Shown here: one piece after another, positions 1 through 10,304 of the stretch
Position numbering within the stretch: position 1 is the first letter of the stretch
Layout of the letters: each line of letters begins with the position of its first letter
Assembly (NCBI RefSeq): GCF_031157835.1
Contig: NZ_JAVIDR010000004.1
Location: 124,001-188,000, forward strand
Origin: Acinetobacter rudis
GTDB taxonomy: Bacteria > Pseudomonadota > Gammaproteobacteria > Pseudomonadales > Moraxellaceae
Length of the DNA: 64,000 nt
Direction of reading: 5' to 3'
The notes under the pieces: model-generated
The model's input: only the letters and a program-made list of their open reading frames with translations
What the model was told of the DNA's origin: nothing
The model's database searches: none
Position numbers and translations under genes: made by a program

Positions 1-25
1 TGAAGAATCTCGGTGTTCTACTCAT

Positions 26-66
26 AGAAAAACCCAGCCTACTTTTCAATCAGTATAGCTGGGTTT
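26..66 (-). terminator. Rho-independent terminator of the glmS operon
   Basis: On the minus strand, 9-base arms (AAACCCAGC and its complement GCTGGGTTT) enclose a 19-base loop and run into TTTTTC. It lies about 75 bases past the glmS stop and probably ends the ribBA-to-glmS transcript. Confidence 0.85.
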
Positions 67-142
67 ATCTGGTTTACAATTTTAATGTCTAGTTTAGAAC
101 TATATTGTCCAAACACAACAACTGTGTGGTCAGTGAAATTGC

Positions 143-1981
143 TTACTCAACAGTAACTGATTTGGCCAAGTTACGTGGCTGGTCTACATCAGTACCACGT
201 AATACCGCAACATGATATGACAACAATTGAACAGGGATACTATAAACAATTGGTGCTAACCATGTGCTAACACTTGGAATTTGTACAACATGTTGACGGT
301 CTTTACTGTTGATTTCACTATTTTCATCAGCAAAAACAAATAGTTCACCACCACGTGCTTGAACTTCTTCCATATTAGATTTGAGTTTATCTAACATATC
401 ATCCATTGGCGCTAAAATAACAACTGGCATTTCATTGTCAACAAGTGCCAAAGGACCATGTTTTAGTTCACCTGCAGCATAACCTTCAGCATGAATGTAT
501 GAAATTTCTTTCAGCTTTAAAGCACCTTCAAGTGCGATAGGGAATTGTGTACCGCGACCTAAGAATAAACAGTGGTTCTTTTCAACAAACAATTCAGACA
601 GATTTAGAATGGCATTGTTAAATTGTAAGGTTTTTAGAATTACACTTGGTAAATGCCATAATGTCGCTGCAATCTCGCTTAACTGAGCAGGGGAAATTTG
701 CTGCTTAGTTTGTCCTACTTTTAGAACCAATAACATGAAGGCAGTAAGCTGGGTTGTGAATGCTTTGGTTGATGCAACACCAATTTCAGGACCAGCAAGT
801 GTGAGCAGGTGGTGCTGAGTTTCACGTACCATTGAAGATGTTGCAACGTTACAGATCGTCAGTGTTGAAATATTAATATTACGATTAGCAGCGCGTTTTT
901 GTGTGTCACGTAGAGCTGCTAAGGTATCTGCTGTCTCACCTGACTGAGATACACATATATAAAGTGTATCAGCTACGATCACTGGAGTACGGTAGCGATA
1001 TTCGCTGGCAATCTCAACTTGGCAAGGTAAGCCGATCAGTTGTTCAAACCAGTATTTCGCAATCATGCCGGCATGGTAGCTTGTACCACAGGCAATAATT
1101 TGTACTTGTTTGATTTGACTAAAATCAGCTTCTGCATCTTTTAGGAAGTCATCACGTAATGCATTGCCATTAAGCGCTTGAGCCATTGTTTGTTGAATAG
1201 CTTCAGGTTGCTCATAGATCTCTTTGAGCATGAAGTGTTTATATTCACCTTTACTTGCATGGCTGACAGTTGCATCTAATTCTTTAATAGGGCGTTCAAT
1301 GGCCTTACCATTGGCAAAGATTTCAATATGTTCACGTGTTAAGCGTGCCATATCACCTTCTTCAAGGTAGATAAAGCGGTTAGTTACAGGTAGTAGTGCT
1401 AACTGGTCAGAACTAATAAAGTTTTCACCAATACCAACACCAATAACTAAAGGCGAACCTTCACGTACAACAATCAGTTCATCAGGATAATCGGTATGTA
1501 TAATACCGAGTGCATAAGCACCTTCAAGTTGTGGTACGATTTTTTCTACAGCACTAAAGAGGTTATCGCTGTGTTTGAGTGCTTCTGCAATTAAATGCGC
1601 AACAACTTCAGTATCTGTTTCTGAACTAAAGACATAACCTAGATCTTGTAATTTTTGTTTGAGAACTTGATAGTTTTCAATGATACCGTTATGTACAACA
1701 GCAATTTTACCTGAAACATGAGGGTGAGCATTGTTTTCAGTTGGTTTGCCATGAGTAGCCCAACGCGTATGTGCAATACCTAGACTACCCTGAATATCAG
1801 ATTGTTCTACCGCTGTATCGAGGTTGATAACTTTCCCTACACGACGCTCGCGTAGTAGTTGCCCGCCATTGACTAACGCCAAACCTGCTGAGTCATATCC
1901 ACGGTATTCTAAGCGTTTTAAGCCCTCAATAAGGATATTTGTAATACTACGTTCTGCAACGCCACCTACGATTCCACACAT
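143..1981 (-). CDS. glmS: Glutamine--fructose-6-phosphate aminotransferase (isomerizing)
   Basis: GlmS makes glucosamine-6-phosphate from fructose-6-phosphate and glutamine, the first step to UDP-GlcNAc for peptidoglycan and LPS. The 612-residue length is normal for the family. It begins MCGIVGG, where the Cys after the initiator Met is the N-terminal nucleophile of the class II glutaminase domain (residues 1 to about 240). Two SIS sugar-isomerase domains follow (about 285-430 and 460-600), and the end, PRNLAKSVTVE, is the conserved family C-terminus. It lies 12 bases after glmU in the same direction, so the two UDP-GlcNAc enzymes are probably cotranscribed. I saw no glmS ribozyme or GlmZ-like target. 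Confidence 0.98.
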   Translation of the reverse strand: MCGIVGGVAERSITNILIEGLKRLEYRGYDSAGLALVNGGQLLRERRVGKVINLDTAVEQSDIQGSLGIAHTRWATHGKPTENNAHPHVSGKIAVVHNGIIENYQVLKQKLQDLGYVFSSETDTEVVAHLIAEALKHSDNLFSAVEKIVPQLEGAYALGIIHTDYPDELIVVREGSPLVIGVGIGENFISSDQLALLPVTNRFIYLEEGDMARLTREHIEIFANGKAIERPIKELDATVSHASKGEYKHFMLKEIYEQPEAIQQTMAQALNGNALRDDFLKDAEADFSQIKQVQIIACGTSYHAGMIAKYWFEQLIGLPCQVEIASEYRYRTPVIVADTLYICVSQSGETADTLAALRDTQKRAANRNINISTLTICNVATSSMVRETQHHLLTLAGPEIGVASTKAFTTQLTAFMLLVLKVGQTKQQISPAQLSEIAATLWHLPSVILKTLQFNNAILNLSELFVEKNHCLFLGRGTQFPIALEGALKLKEISYIHAEGYAAGELKHGPLALVDNEMPVVILAPMDDMLDKLKSNMEEVQARGGELFVFADENSEINSKDRQHVVQIPSVSTWLAPIVYSIPVQLLSYHVAVLRGTDVDQPRNLAKSVTVE

Positions 1982-1993
1982 AATAATACCTTC

Positions 1994-3358
1994 TTATTTT
2001 TCCACTTTTTGGGGACGTTGATAATTTGCTTTGCTCATTTGCTTTGCACGCTCAAAAGCGAGGCTACCATCTTCAACATTTTGGGTAATGACTGAGCCTG
2101 CACCAACTGTTGCTCCATGGCCAATGTGAACCGGTGCAACCAGTGAGCTATTTGAACCAATAAACACAGAGTCGCCAATAATTGTTTTGTGTTTATAGGC
2201 ACCGTCATAATTACAAGTAATTGTTCCTGCACCGATATTGCTTTGTGTACCAATTTCAGCATCACCAAGATAAGTAAAGTGATTGGCTTTTGATCCAGTA
2301 CCTATGCGAGTATTTTTAACTTCAACGAAGTTACCAATATGCACTTCATCACTCAGTTCTGCGCCTGGGCGTAAACGTGAGAATGGGCCTATTTCTGCTC
2401 TTGCGCCTACAATGGCATTGTCAAAAATACTATAGGGTTTAATGTGAGTTCCTGCGGCAATACGCGTGTCTTTAATAACACAACCTGCGCCAATCTCAAC
2501 ACCATCTCCAAACTCACAGTTGCCTTCTATGATGACATTTATGTCAATACGAACATCTTGACCAGCTTTTAATTGACCTCGTAAGTCAAATCGGCTTGGA
2601 TCAATTAAATGCACGCCTTGTAGCATCAGCTGTTGAGCTTGAAAACTTTGAAATTCACGTTCTAATGCAGCAAGTTGAGTGCGATCATTCACCCCCTCAA
2701 CTTCAAAGGCCATATTGGGCTGTACAGAAGCAATAGACATACCGTCTTGAAGTGCCATGGAAACAATATCAGTAAGATAGTATTCCGCTTGGGCATTATT
2801 GTTGTTTAGATTGGGTAACCATTGCTGTAATTTGGCATTACTGACACAGTAGATACCTGTGTTGATTTCTTTGATTTGACGTTGTTGTTCATTGGCGTCT
2901 TTATGCTCAACAATCGCTTGAATTTGGTTGTTATTACGGACAATCCGACCATATCCTGCTGCATTGTCTAAAGTGAGTGTGACCAATCCAATGCCTGTTT
3001 CATTTGACACGCTTAATAAGCGCTCCAAAGTGTCAACACTAACGCAAGGTACATCACCAGATAAGATTAAAGACATACCGTCTTGAGGTAGAACAGGCAG
3101 TGTCATTTGTACTGCATGTCCGGTCCCTAGTTGTTCTGCTTGTTCAACCCATTCAATTTGTTCGTGTGCAAAAGTTTGCTGCACACGATCACCACCGTGA
3201 CCATAAATTGTAATAATTTTATCTGCCTTTAATTTTTTGGCAGTTTCGATTACATGTCCAAGAAGAGGACGGCCTGCTAGAGGTTGTAACACTTTTGGCA
3301 GAGAAGAACGCATACGCGTTCCTTTTCCTGCGGCAAGTATAATGACGCTCGTCGACAT
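1994..3358 (-). CDS. glmU: Bifunctional N-acetylglucosamine-1-phosphate uridyltransferase / glucosamine-1-phosphate acetyltransferase
   Basis: GlmU acetylates glucosamine-1-phosphate and then uridylylates it to UDP-GlcNAc. The start at 3358 gives a 454-residue protein beginning [16 protein letters not shown], with the nucleotidyltransferase signature LAAGKGTRM at residues 8-16. An in-frame ATG further upstream would only add residues read through the gap to pgpA, so it was rejected. The N-terminal pyrophosphorylase domain covers about 1-228. The rest is a left-handed beta-helix of hexapeptide repeats carrying the acetyltransferase motif [12 protein letters not shown]. It sits 20 bases after pgpA and just before glmS; glmM, the missing pathway step, is elsewhere in this window (37781). 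Confidence 0.97.
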   Translation of the reverse strand: MSTSVIILAAGKGTRMRSSLPKVLQPLAGRPLLGHVIETAKKLKADKIITIYGHGGDRVQQTFAHEQIEWVEQAEQLGTGHAVQMTLPVLPQDGMSLILSGDVPCVSVDTLERLLSVSNETGIGLVTLTLDNAAGYGRIVRNNNQIQAIVEHKDANEQQRQIKEINTGIYCVSNAKLQQWLPNLNNNNAQAEYYLTDIVSMALQDGMSIASVQPNMAFEVEGVNDRTQLAALEREFQSFQAQQLMLQGVHLIDPSRFDLRGQLKAGQDVRIDINVIIEGNCEFGDGVEIGAGCVIKDTRIAAGTHIKPYSIFDNAIVGARAEIGPFSRLRPGAELSDEVHIGNFVEVKNTRIGTGSKANHFTYLGDAEIGTQSNIGAGTITCNYDGAYKHKTIIGDSVFIGSNSSLVAPVHIGHGATVGAGSVITQNVEDGSLAFERAKQMSKANYQRPQKVEK

Positions 3359-3378
3359 AACACACCTTATTATTTGGC

Positions 3379-3900
3379 TTAAGCCTGAGAAATAAAAATA
3401 TAAATCATGATGCACAGCGCTGCCCATATGCCGGCGATAATATCGTCAAACATAATGCCGAATCCACCGCCAACTTGGCGATCAATAACGCGGATTGGCC
3501 AAGGTTTCCATACATCAAATAAACGAAATAATCCAAATGCAATAAGCACCCACAACCAACTTATTTGTCCAATATAAATGAGGGGCAGGAAGGTAATGGA
3601 TTGTCCAGCAAACTCATCCCAAACAATGCGACCATCATCATGTACATTCATGAGCTTGGCACTTTCTCCGCAGATATAAATGCCAACAATAGACATGATT
3701 AAGATCACGATTAAGGATGTACTAAAACCAACTGAGAACCAAAAAGGTACAAAAAGTAAGGCAAAAGCAGAGCCAAAAGTTCCTGGCGCTTTCGGTGCTA
3801 AACCTGAACCAAAACCAACACCACTCCAAACGATACAGCGTTGTTTCCAATTCATGTGCTTAAAGTTGATTGGTGGCTTAGGCAAAGTGTTGGTATCCAT
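3379..3900 (-). CDS. pgpA: Phosphatidylglycerophosphatase A
   Basis: This is a PgpA-family membrane phosphatase (Pfam PF04608) that removes phosphate from phosphatidylglycerophosphate in phosphatidylglycerol synthesis. With the start [10 protein letters not shown] at 3900 it has 173 residues. Recognisable family features are the segment [18 protein letters not shown] near the N-terminus, the block VWDEFAGQ in the middle, hydrophobic membrane segments, and a C-terminal [12 protein letters not shown] helix. The gene overlaps the end of thiL by 23 bases, which indicates coupled expression. An alternative start at 3927 would lengthen the overlap; neither has a clear ribosome-binding site, so the start is uncertain. 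The thiL-pgpA pairing is common in proteobacteria. Confidence 0.92.
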   Translation of the reverse strand: MDTNTLPKPPINFKHMNWKQRCIVWSGVGFGSGLAPKAPGTFGSAFALLFVPFWFSVGFSTSLIVILIMSIVGIYICGESAKLMNVHDDGRIVWDEFAGQSITFLPLIYIGQISWLWVLIAFGLFRLFDVWKPWPIRVIDRQVGGGFGIMFDDIIAGIWAALCIMIYIFISQA

Positions 3901-4798
3901 GAAGTTGTAATGGCTGAGTGTGGCCATGCAGGGTAAAACTCAGACCAGGCTGTTCTTGAATACGGCCAATCACACTTGTTGTCACTTCAGGTTGTAAGTG
4001 TAATAATTTTTGGTAGTTTGCTTCTGAGATAGTAAAACATAATTCGTAGTCATCGCCACCAGCTAAGGCGTATTGCCAACGTAAGTGCTCTGCAATTCCT
4101 TGTAACTGAGTGTTGATTGGTAGCTGTTCAAGTGCGATTTTGGCTCCAACTTGTGATGCAGTCAAAATATGCCCGAGATCTTGTATGAGTCCATCAGATA
4201 TATCAATCATACTTGAAGCTAAACCACAAAGTTGTTGACCTAATTCACAACGAGGTGTGGGGTAATCTAAGCGTTGTTGTAGGGGATGACCTAAGTGTTG
4301 TAATGCAAAAGCTGCATCACCAATACTGCCACTCACTACTATCAGATCACCAATTTGAGCACCTGAACGTCGTACAGCCTTGCCTGTTTCAACCCAGCCC
4401 ATAGCAGTTACAGTTAAACTTAAATGTGGACTCTGAGTGGTATCACCACCAATTAACTGCACACCATAACGATCACAACAAGCATAGAGCCCATCGCTAA
4501 AACCTTGTAGCCATTCATGATCTACAGTGGGCATGCTTAATGCCAATAGAATACTATGGGGCTTGGCTGCCATGGCCGCTATATCAGATAAGTTAACAGC
4601 AACTGCTTTCCAGCCCACTGCATGTGCAGCAGTATGTGTTGGAAAATGACGTCCTGAAACTAAAGTGTCGGCACAAATCACCAGTTGATGTTGGTCTGGT
4701 GGAGAAATTAAGGCCGAATCATCACCAATGCCAAGGTCAACCTGGTTTGACGCATGTTGACGATTAAAATAGGTTTCGATAATAGAAAATTCAGCCAT
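3878..4798 (-). CDS. thiL: Thiamine-monophosphate kinase
   Basis: ThiL phosphorylates thiamine monophosphate to the cofactor thiamine pyrophosphate. The 306-residue protein begins MAEFSIIETYF and has the AIR-synthase-like fold signatures: DLGIGDDSALIS near residues 22-33 (metal and ATP binding), DTLVSGRHFP, VNLSDIAAMAAKP, and LIGGDTTQSPHLSLTVTAMG. The C-terminal AIRS domain contains MIDISDGLIQDLGHI and GGDDYELCFT. It lies 8 bases after nusB and overlaps pgpA. The order ribH-nusB-thiL-pgpA is a common proteobacterial arrangement, which supports the assignment. Confidence 0.97.
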   Translation of the reverse strand: MAEFSIIETYFNRQHASNQVDLGIGDDSALISPPDQHQLVICADTLVSGRHFPTHTAAHAVGWKAVAVNLSDIAAMAAKPHSILLALSMPTVDHEWLQGFSDGLYACCDRYGVQLIGGDTTQSPHLSLTVTAMGWVETGKAVRRSGAQIGDLIVVSGSIGDAAFALQHLGHPLQQRLDYPTPRCELGQQLCGLASSMIDISDGLIQDLGHILTASQVGAKIALEQLPINTQLQGIAEHLRWQYALAGGDDYELCFTISEANYQKLLHLQPEVTTSVIGRIQEQPGLSFTLHGHTQPLQLHGYQHFA

Positions 4799-4806
4799 AA
4801 CTACGA

Positions 4807-5256
4807 TTATTTTGCTTGTTGCTTTTCTGCTGTACGAAGACTTTGAGCCAAACGGTCTAAGACACCATTAATGTACTTATGACTATCTGCACCGCCAAAA
4901 TGTTTGGCAAGTTCAATCGCTTCATCTAAAACTACACGATATGGAATTTCAACATGTTCTTTAAGTTCATAAGCACCAAGACGTAAAGTTGCTAACTCAA
5001 CACCATCGAGTGCAGAAATTTCACGGTCAAGTACAGGAATGAGCAATGCATCTAGAACTTCCGTATTACTAATCACTTCACTGAGTAGTTCATGGTAGTA
5101 GCCTAAATCGGTCTTGTGCATTGCATTGTCAGCACGGGTACGAGCTTCAATTTCATGTACAGGATTATGGCTCATCTGCCATTCATAAATCCCTTGGACA
5201 GCAAAACGACGTGCTTTGCGTTTTGCTGCATAAATCGCTTGGAGGGTCTGCGACAT
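4807..5256 (-). CDS. nusB: Transcription antitermination factor NusB
   Basis: NusB with NusE (S10) binds boxA RNA and promotes processive transcription of rRNA operons. The protein has 149 residues. Family features seen are [17 protein letters not shown] near the N-terminus, the central [28 protein letters not shown], and [34 protein letters not shown] near the C-terminus. It starts 3 bases after the ribH stop, so translation is probably coupled. It belongs to the ribBA-to-glmS gene run. Confidence 0.97.
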   Translation of the reverse strand: MSQTLQAIYAAKRKARRFAVQGIYEWQMSHNPVHEIEARTRADNAMHKTDLGYYHELLSEVISNTEVLDALLIPVLDREISALDGVELATLRLGAYELKEHVEIPYRVVLDEAIELAKHFGGADSHKYINGVLDRLAQSLRTAEKQQAK

Positions 5257-5259
5257 ATC

Positions 5260-5730
5260 TTAGATTGCCTTTAACAAATTAACCATTTCAATAGCAGTTA
5301 GTGCAGCTTCGCCACCTTTATTACCTGCTTTCGTACCAGAGCGCTCAATCGCCTGTTCAATACTGTCAGTAGTGAGTACACCATTAATTACAGGAAGACC
5401 TGCATCTAAGCCAACAACGCCTAGACCTTTTGCACATTCACCAGCAACGAAATCAAAGTGTGGTGTGCTACCACGAATCACCGCACCAAGCGCGATGATT
5501 GCATCATATTGAGCTGATGCAGCAAGTTTTTTCGCCACGACAGGAAGTTCCCAAGCACCTGGTGCATGGATGACAGTAATATTGTCATCAGAAACACCAT
5601 GACGACGCAATACGTCAATTGCGCCTTCTAAAAGATGCTCAACAACAAAGCTGTTAAAACGTCCAACTAATATCGCGTAACGACCTTCGCTCGCGAGATG
5701 CAACATACCTTCAATACGGCGAACTGCCAT
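5260..5730 (-). CDS. ribH: 6,7-dimethyl-8-ribityllumazine synthase
   Basis: RibH (called ribE in some genomes) condenses 3,4-dihydroxy-2-butanone-4-phosphate with the ribitylamino pyrimidine to form lumazine, the penultimate step to riboflavin. It has 156 residues, the usual length. Visible motifs are [20 protein letters not shown] (substrate-binding Phe-Asn), [38 protein letters not shown] (catalytic His in the PHFD stretch) and [14 protein letters not shown] near the C-terminus. It follows ribBA, whose product supplies one of its substrates, with a 14-base gap. Confidence 0.97.
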   Translation of the reverse strand: MAVRRIEGMLHLASEGRYAILVGRFNSFVVEHLLEGAIDVLRRHGVSDDNITVIHAPGAWELPVVAKKLAASAQYDAIIALGAVIRGSTPHFDFVAGECAKGLGVVGLDAGLPVINGVLTTDSIEQAIERSGTKAGNKGGEAALTAIEMVNLLKAI

Positions 5731-5744
5731 AGCTACCTCGATAA

Positions 5745-6863
5745 TTAAATTGAAATTTGATCAGCCGTGATATATTCCACGACTTCAAGATTAAAACCAG
5801 AAATGGCATTAAAACGTAATGGTGAACTAAGTAATTTCATTTTTTCTACACCTAGATCACATAATATTTGTGCGCCAACTCCAATGGTTTGATATTGCTG
5901 TGATAATGCAGCATTGGATTTGAGTGGCTTTGTTTGATGCAATTTGTTTAATGCAACCCCTAAGTCTGTAGGGTGTTGCTGACCAATCCAGACCAAAACA
6001 CCGCGCTCACTTTGACTGATTGCTTTTAATGCTTTATCAAAGTTCCATTTACTCTCTTGGTCTGCGGGGCTTAATTTTAATAGGTCATGAATAGGATTAA
6101 AACCATGTACACGTACAGTGGATACGCCTTGACGAGGATCACCCTTAACTAAGGCTAAATGTACGTCAGGGCTTCCCATTTCATGATAACGATACAATTC
6201 AAATGGGCCGTATTCTGTATCTATCTGTTGTTGATCAATACGTTCAACTGTTTGTTCACTGGTCATACGGTAGTGAATTAGGTCGGCAATGGTTCCAATT
6301 TTTAGACCATGTTTTTCTGCAAAAACTTCAAGGTCTGGACGGCGTGCCATCGTACCATCTTCATTAATAATTTCACAAATAACAGATGCTGGTTCTAGCC
6401 CTGCAAGACGAGACAGGTCACAGCCTGCTTCTGTATGTCCTGCACGATGTAATACTCCCCCTGGCTGTGCCATAAGTGGGAAAATATGTCCAGGTTGAAC
6501 AATATCACTTGGTTTTGCATGTGCAGCAACGGCTGTTTGAATAGTATGTGCACGTTCTGCGGCAGAAATACCTGTCGTTATGCCATCAGCAGCTTCAATA
6601 GATAAGGTGAAGTTTGTACCGTGTTGAGCACCATTTGCATCTACCATGAGTGGTAAATTTAATTGTTGGCAACGATCTTTACTCAAGGTCAAACAAACCA
6701 ACCCACGTGCATGGGTGATCATAAAGTTAATGTCTTCTGGACGTACATGTGTCGCAGCAATAACGAGATCGCCTTCATTTTCACGATCTTCATCATCCAT
6801 CAGAATGACCATTTTACCTGCGCGAATATCCGCTACAAGCTCTTCAACCGTATTGAGTGACAT
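5745..6863 (-). CDS. ribBA: 3,4-dihydroxy-2-butanone-4-phosphate synthase fused to a degenerate GTP cyclohydrolase II-like domain
   Basis: The N-terminal domain (residues 1 to about 205) is a complete RibB: it has the acidic metal-binding segment [17 protein letters not shown], a THxxNFTLSIE-like stretch ([14 protein letters not shown]), and [21 protein letters not shown]. It makes 3,4-dihydroxy-2-butanone-4-phosphate from ribulose-5-phosphate. The C-terminal part (about 206-372) resembles RibA in layout and keeps [21 protein letters not shown], but the Cys cluster that binds catalytic zinc in true GTP cyclohydrolase II (the CLTGD...RCDCG region) is not there. That half is therefore unlikely to open GTP. 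Such RibB-RibA-like fusions are known in gammaproteobacteria. It is the first gene of the seven-gene run. I saw no FMN riboswitch upstream. Confidence 0.93.
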   Translation of the reverse strand: MSLNTVEELVADIRAGKMVILMDDEDRENEGDLVIAATHVRPEDINFMITHARGLVCLTLSKDRCQQLNLPLMVDANGAQHGTNFTLSIEAADGITTGISAAERAHTIQTAVAAHAKPSDIVQPGHIFPLMAQPGGVLHRAGHTEAGCDLSRLAGLEPASVICEIINEDGTMARRPDLEVFAEKHGLKIGTIADLIHYRMTSEQTVERIDQQQIDTEYGPFELYRYHEMGSPDVHLALVKGDPRQGVSTVRVHGFNPIHDLLKLSPADQESKWNFDKALKAISQSERGVLVWIGQQHPTDLGVALNKLHQTKPLKSNAALSQQYQTIGVGAQILCDLGVEKMKLLSSPLRFNAISGFNLEVVEYITADQISI

Positions 6864-7234
6864 CCAACTTCACCTTTTGCTATGTCTATCTAGACGTTTT
6901 GAGGATATTCAGTGCGCCATAGTTTAACGTGTTTTGAGTTGATTTGCTTATCAATCTCGCAAAGCACGTAATAATGGGGCAATATTTATGGGCACATAAT
7001 CTGAGCGATAAAGCTAAGTATTGTGTTCAATAATGGCGATAGTGTTAACACAATTCAATGCTGAAATAAAAAAATAGCAAGGAATACAGTGAATCATTGG
7101 TGCTGTAATGTAATTTTAGTGTAAAAGTAGGAATAATTATAATTTTTTCATGATGATTTATATTTTAAGGATCACCTGACCCATTCTTAAATTGCAGATC
7201 TATGGGACAGGTTGTATTGAGTTCGGGCACAAAT
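6864..7234. other. Gene-free stretch upstream of ribBA
   Basis: This 371-base AT-rich stretch separates ribBA from the small lipoprotein gene, both on the minus strand. It must hold the promoter of the ribBA-to-glmS unit. I looked for an FMN riboswitch in the ribBA leader and found none of its conserved blocks. The only structure I recognise is the inverted repeat at 7175-7211, described separately. Confidence 0.5.
7175..7211. repeat. Inverted repeat after the lipoprotein gene
   Basis: CCTGACCCAT (7175-7184) pairs with ATGGGACAGG (7202-7211) with one mismatch over 10 positions and a 17-base loop. It lies 24 bases past the stop of the minus-strand lipoprotein gene. No T-run follows on either strand, so it is not a classic terminator, though it could protect a 3' end. 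Confidence 0.45.
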
Positions 7235-7642
7235 TTATTCAGATGGCTCAATCTTAAATGCGGTCATACCACGCATCAGCTTTGTCTCTGGTAAGTCCAA
7301 GCTGAGTAAGGGGAGACGTTCTTTACTACGCGTATCAATCAGTTGCACAGAGTAATGATTATTTTGTTGATTACACTGAAATGCGAGCCAAGGCTGTGTT
7401 GGGGTATTCAGCCGCATTGTAATATCTGAATTAGTGTTGTAGGTGTAAGTTCTTTCTACAGCAGTCTCGGTTAAATCAGGTTGTATGCTGCGTAGTTCAT
7501 ATTGACCTAAAGATTGTGTTTTTAAGAAACCTTCGATCAATGATTTACACACATAACTTTGTTGCTGGTTGGCCTGATGTATTGCAGTTGGTTGGCATGC
7601 CATAAGAAGGCTACTGATGAGACAAAGATAAGCTATTTTCAT
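7235..7642 (-). CDS. Putative lipoprotein of unknown function
   Basis: I do not recognise a named family. With the start at 7642 the protein has 135 residues and begins MKIAYLCLISSLLMACQ, a lipoprotein signal peptide with lipobox LMAC and acylated Cys at residue 15. A good ribosome-binding site (AAAGGAGC) lies just upstream of this ATG; the longer frame upstream lacks one and was rejected. The mature part is polar, with two further Cys (in SYVCKS and FQCNQ) that could form a disulfide after export. It is divergent from the MocR-type regulator 145 bases away. The location is inferred to be the outer or inner membrane, facing the periplasm. Confidence 0.8.
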   Translation of the reverse strand: MKIAYLCLISSLLMACQPTAIHQANQQQSYVCKSLIEGFLKTQSLGQYELRSIQPDLTETAVERTYTYNTNSDITMRLNTPTQPWLAFQCNQQNNHYSVQLIDTRSKERLPLLSLDLPETKLMRGMTAFKIEPSE

Positions 7643-7786
7643 TTTGTGCTCCTTTAAGTGTGCTAAGACATTGATACTGAGTAGGCTTAGAATAATGAGA
7701 TTATTTTTATGGGTACAGATACAGAGTAATTTAAAAAAAGGGTACAGTGATATATACTCATTGGGCTTCCGCTTGAGTATCTTGTC

Positions 7787-9220
7787 ATGCAGTTTCAGTA
7801 TCAAAATCTAGCTCAACAGCTTGCCCAACGTATTTTTAATGGAGAGCTGAGTAGTGGCCAGCGTCTTAATTCCTTACGCCAATTTGCTTTACAGCAAGAG
7901 GTCAGTCTGAATACTGCGAAAAATTGTTATGAATTACTTGAAGCTCAAGGGCTAATTTATGCTAAGCATAAGGCAGGTTATTTTGTTAGTCACAAACAAC
8001 AACAGCATCAAGCGCTTTTGTTGCCTGAACATCCTGATTTTAAGCCGAAGACACGTCAGATTTCGAATCTAGAATTACAGATTGAAATTCATCAGGCATC
8101 AATTAATTCACAGTTAATTCATCTAGGTGCAATTCAACTCTCTGCAAACTTAGTACCCATTGATGCCTTAAGACGTTCAATGCAACGTGCGATGAAGCAC
8201 AGCCATCCAGAAGATTTTTTATATAGTGAGCGTCAGGGGCATATTCGCTTAAGAGAAGCTTTATCAGCTCATTGGGCTGAAGATGGTTTTTTTATTCAAA
8301 AAGACGATATTTTTATTAGTAATGGTTGTATGCCTGCACTTTCCGTGTTGATTCAATGTCTGACTCAGGTGGGGGATAGTATTATTATTCCTACCCCTAA
8401 CTTTAATGGTCAGTTGCAGTTGTTGGCTGCTTTGAAACGGAAAATTGTTGAGGTACCCGCAAGTACAGAGGGTATAGATTTACAACGTTTAGAGCAGGCA
8501 ATGCGTAGCTCAGGGGCAAAAGTGTGTTTGCTGACAGCCAATTATCAGAACCCCTTAGGTTTTTGTTTAAGCAACACTGACAAAGAAAAAATTGCACAAC
8601 TTGCTGCTGAGTTAGAGTGCTTTATTATTGAAGATGACATTTATGCTGAATGTAGTTTTGCCACACAGCGTCCCTTGCCGATTCGCTATTGGGATAAACA
8701 AGGCTATGTGTTGTATTGTGGTTCAGTTTCAAAATCTTTATCGCCATCGTACCGTGTAGGCTGGTTTTGTTTGACATCACGATTACAGCATCTGCGTTCA
8801 GCATTGATTTTACGCAATGTTGTGGTCAACTCACCTCTACAATTAGGTTTGAGCGATTTAATTTATAGTCGAGCTTATCGTAACTTTCTGAATCAATTAC
8901 GCCCAATTCTTATGGCGCAAGTGCAGCAATATCGGACTTTTATTGCTCAGAGTTTTGAGGGGGTAGAGCTACGTTTAAGTTGTCCGTCAGGTGGGTATGC
9001 ATTGTGGTTACAGTTCCCTAAACAAATTGATGGTTTGGAAATGTATCGTTTTGCTCAACAACAGGGTATTAACATTGTACCTGGGCAAGTATTTGGTGAA
9101 GATAATCGCTATCACAACTGTATTCGTTTAAATGCTGGGCATGAGCTTACAGACGAGATCCGCCAAGCAATCGATTGCTTAGCGGATTGGACACGGACCC
9201 AACTACAAACGAGTAGCTAA
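7787..9220 (+). CDS. MocR-type transcriptional regulator (GntR HTH plus aminotransferase-like domain)
   Basis: This 477-residue protein has an N-terminal GntR winged-helix domain (residues 1 to about 70; LAQRIFNGELSSGQRLNSLRQFA...VSLNTAKNCYELLEAQGLI). A class I aminotransferase-fold domain follows (about 110-470). The PLP-binding Lys lies in CGSVSKSLSPSYRVGW, and NYQNPLGFCLS, EDDIYAE and IRLNAG are typical fold-type I motifs. This is the MocR/PdxR/GabR architecture, in which PLP or its aldimine acts as effector. Targets usually lie next to the gene: the divergent lipoprotein gene (7235) or the convergent alcohol dehydrogenase (9236) are possibilities, but nothing here identifies one. Confidence 0.9.
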   Translation: MQFQYQNLAQQLAQRIFNGELSSGQRLNSLRQFALQQEVSLNTAKNCYELLEAQGLIYAKHKAGYFVSHKQQQHQALLLPEHPDFKPKTRQISNLELQIEIHQASINSQLIHLGAIQLSANLVPIDALRRSMQRAMKHSHPEDFLYSERQGHIRLREALSAHWAEDGFFIQKDDIFISNGCMPALSVLIQCLTQVGDSIIIPTPNFNGQLQLLAALKRKIVEVPASTEGIDLQRLEQAMRSSGAKVCLLTANYQNPLGFCLSNTDKEKIAQLAAELECFIIEDDIYAECSFATQRPLPIRYWDKQGYVLYCGSVSKSLSPSYRVGWFCLTSRLQHLRSALILRNVVVNSPLQLGLSDLIYSRAYRNFLNQLRPILMAQVQQYRTFIAQSFEGVELRLSCPSGGYALWLQFPKQIDGLEMYRFAQQQGINIVPGQVFGEDNRYHNCIRLNAGHELTDEIRQAIDCLADWTRTQLQTSS

Positions 9221-9235
9221 TAATGATAAGAGCCC

Positions 9236-10273
9236 TTATGTTGATGAAGATGTTTGGTCAAAATCTGCTTTGAGTACAATTCGATAACGTGCTTGTCCTG
9301 AAAGCAAGCGTTCAATTGCCTCATTAATTTTAGACATTGGGTAAAGTTCAACTTGAGGTGAAATATTTTTACGTGCTGCAAAGGCTAAAAGTTCACGCAG
9401 TGCCGTAGGTGAACCCGTAGGCGAGCCAGTGACAGATTGTGCATTAGAAATGAGTTGGCCTGCAGAGATGTTAAGTGGTTCAAGTACAAGACCAAGTAGG
9501 TGGAGCTGTCCTTGAGGTGCAAGTGTATGTAAATAGGCTTTCCAATCTAGACTGACGTTGACTGTACTTAGAAGCAGATCAAACTTTCCTGCATGGGCTT
9601 TTAGAGCAGTTGAATCACGGCTATCTACAACGTGGTCAGCTCCCATTGCCTTGAGTTCATCTGTTTTGCTGAGCTGAGAAGTAAAAGCCGTGATTTCACA
9701 GCCCCAAGCTTTAAGCAGTTTGATTGCTATATGGCCTAAACCACCAATGCCAATCACTCCAACATGGTGACGGGCTTGGATTTGATGTTTGAGCAGTGGA
9801 TCAAATACAGTAATGCCACCACACAGCAAAGGTCCAGCACTTTGTGGGTCTAAATTATCTGGTAGAGGGATAACCCATTGCCATGATGCACGGACTTTAT
9901 CTGCAAAGCCTCCAGCATGTCCTATAATAGTTGCTTGGCTTTCATGACAAAGGTTGTGTTGGCCAGAGAGACATTGGGAACAATGTTGGCAACTATCAGC
10001 AGTCCAGCCAATACCCACACGTTGTCCAATACGAAGACCTTTTGCTTCTGATCCAAGCTGCGTGATGACTCCAATGATTTCATGGCCTGCAATGACTGGA
10101 TAAAGGCCATTGCGCCATTCATTATTAATCACAGAGACATCCGAATGGCACAGACCACAGTATTCCACTTGGACTTCAACTTGGTGAGTTGCCAATTCAC
10201 CGGCATCAAATTGGTAAGGTTGTAAACTTGCACCTGCCTCTAGGGCAGCATAAGCATGGATAGTATTGGGCAT
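9236..10273 (-). CDS. Zinc-dependent NAD(P) alcohol dehydrogenase, cinnamyl-alcohol dehydrogenase/YahK type
   Basis: A 345-residue medium-chain dehydrogenase. Catalytic zinc ligands are in [11 protein letters not shown] and GHEIIGVI. The structural zinc site is the four-Cys lobe [15 protein letters not shown]. The Rossmann motif [17 protein letters not shown] is at about residues 175-191. The overall pattern matches the CAD/YahK group, broad aldehyde reductases that use NADPH. Its stop is only 15 bases from that of the convergent MocR-type regulator gene. The tag gene lies upstream in the same direction, 31 bases away. The physiological substrate cannot be read from the sequence. Confidence 0.9.
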   Translation of the reverse strand: MPNTIHAYAALEAGASLQPYQFDAGELATHQVEVQVEYCGLCHSDVSVINNEWRNGLYPVIAGHEIIGVITQLGSEAKGLRIGQRVGIGWTADSCQHCSQCLSGQHNLCHESQATIIGHAGGFADKVRASWQWVIPLPDNLDPQSAGPLLCGGITVFDPLLKHQIQARHHVGVIGIGGLGHIAIKLLKAWGCEITAFTSQLSKTDELKAMGADHVVDSRDSTALKAHAGKFDLLLSTVNVSLDWKAYLHTLAPQGQLHLLGLVLEPLNISAGQLISNAQSVTGSPTGSPTALRELLAFAARKNISPQVELYPMSKINEAIERLLSGQARYRIVLKADFDQTSSST

Positions 10274-10304
10274 TGCACTTGCTCCATATTAAGCTGTGAA
10301 GTGT

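Noticed and set aside
3359..3427. Longer N-terminus for GlmU
   Set aside because: The added residues read through the intergenic gap and into pgpA; the family N-terminus begins at 3358.
6864..7234. FMN riboswitch expected upstream of ribBA
   Set aside because: None of the conserved RFN blocks were found on the minus strand.
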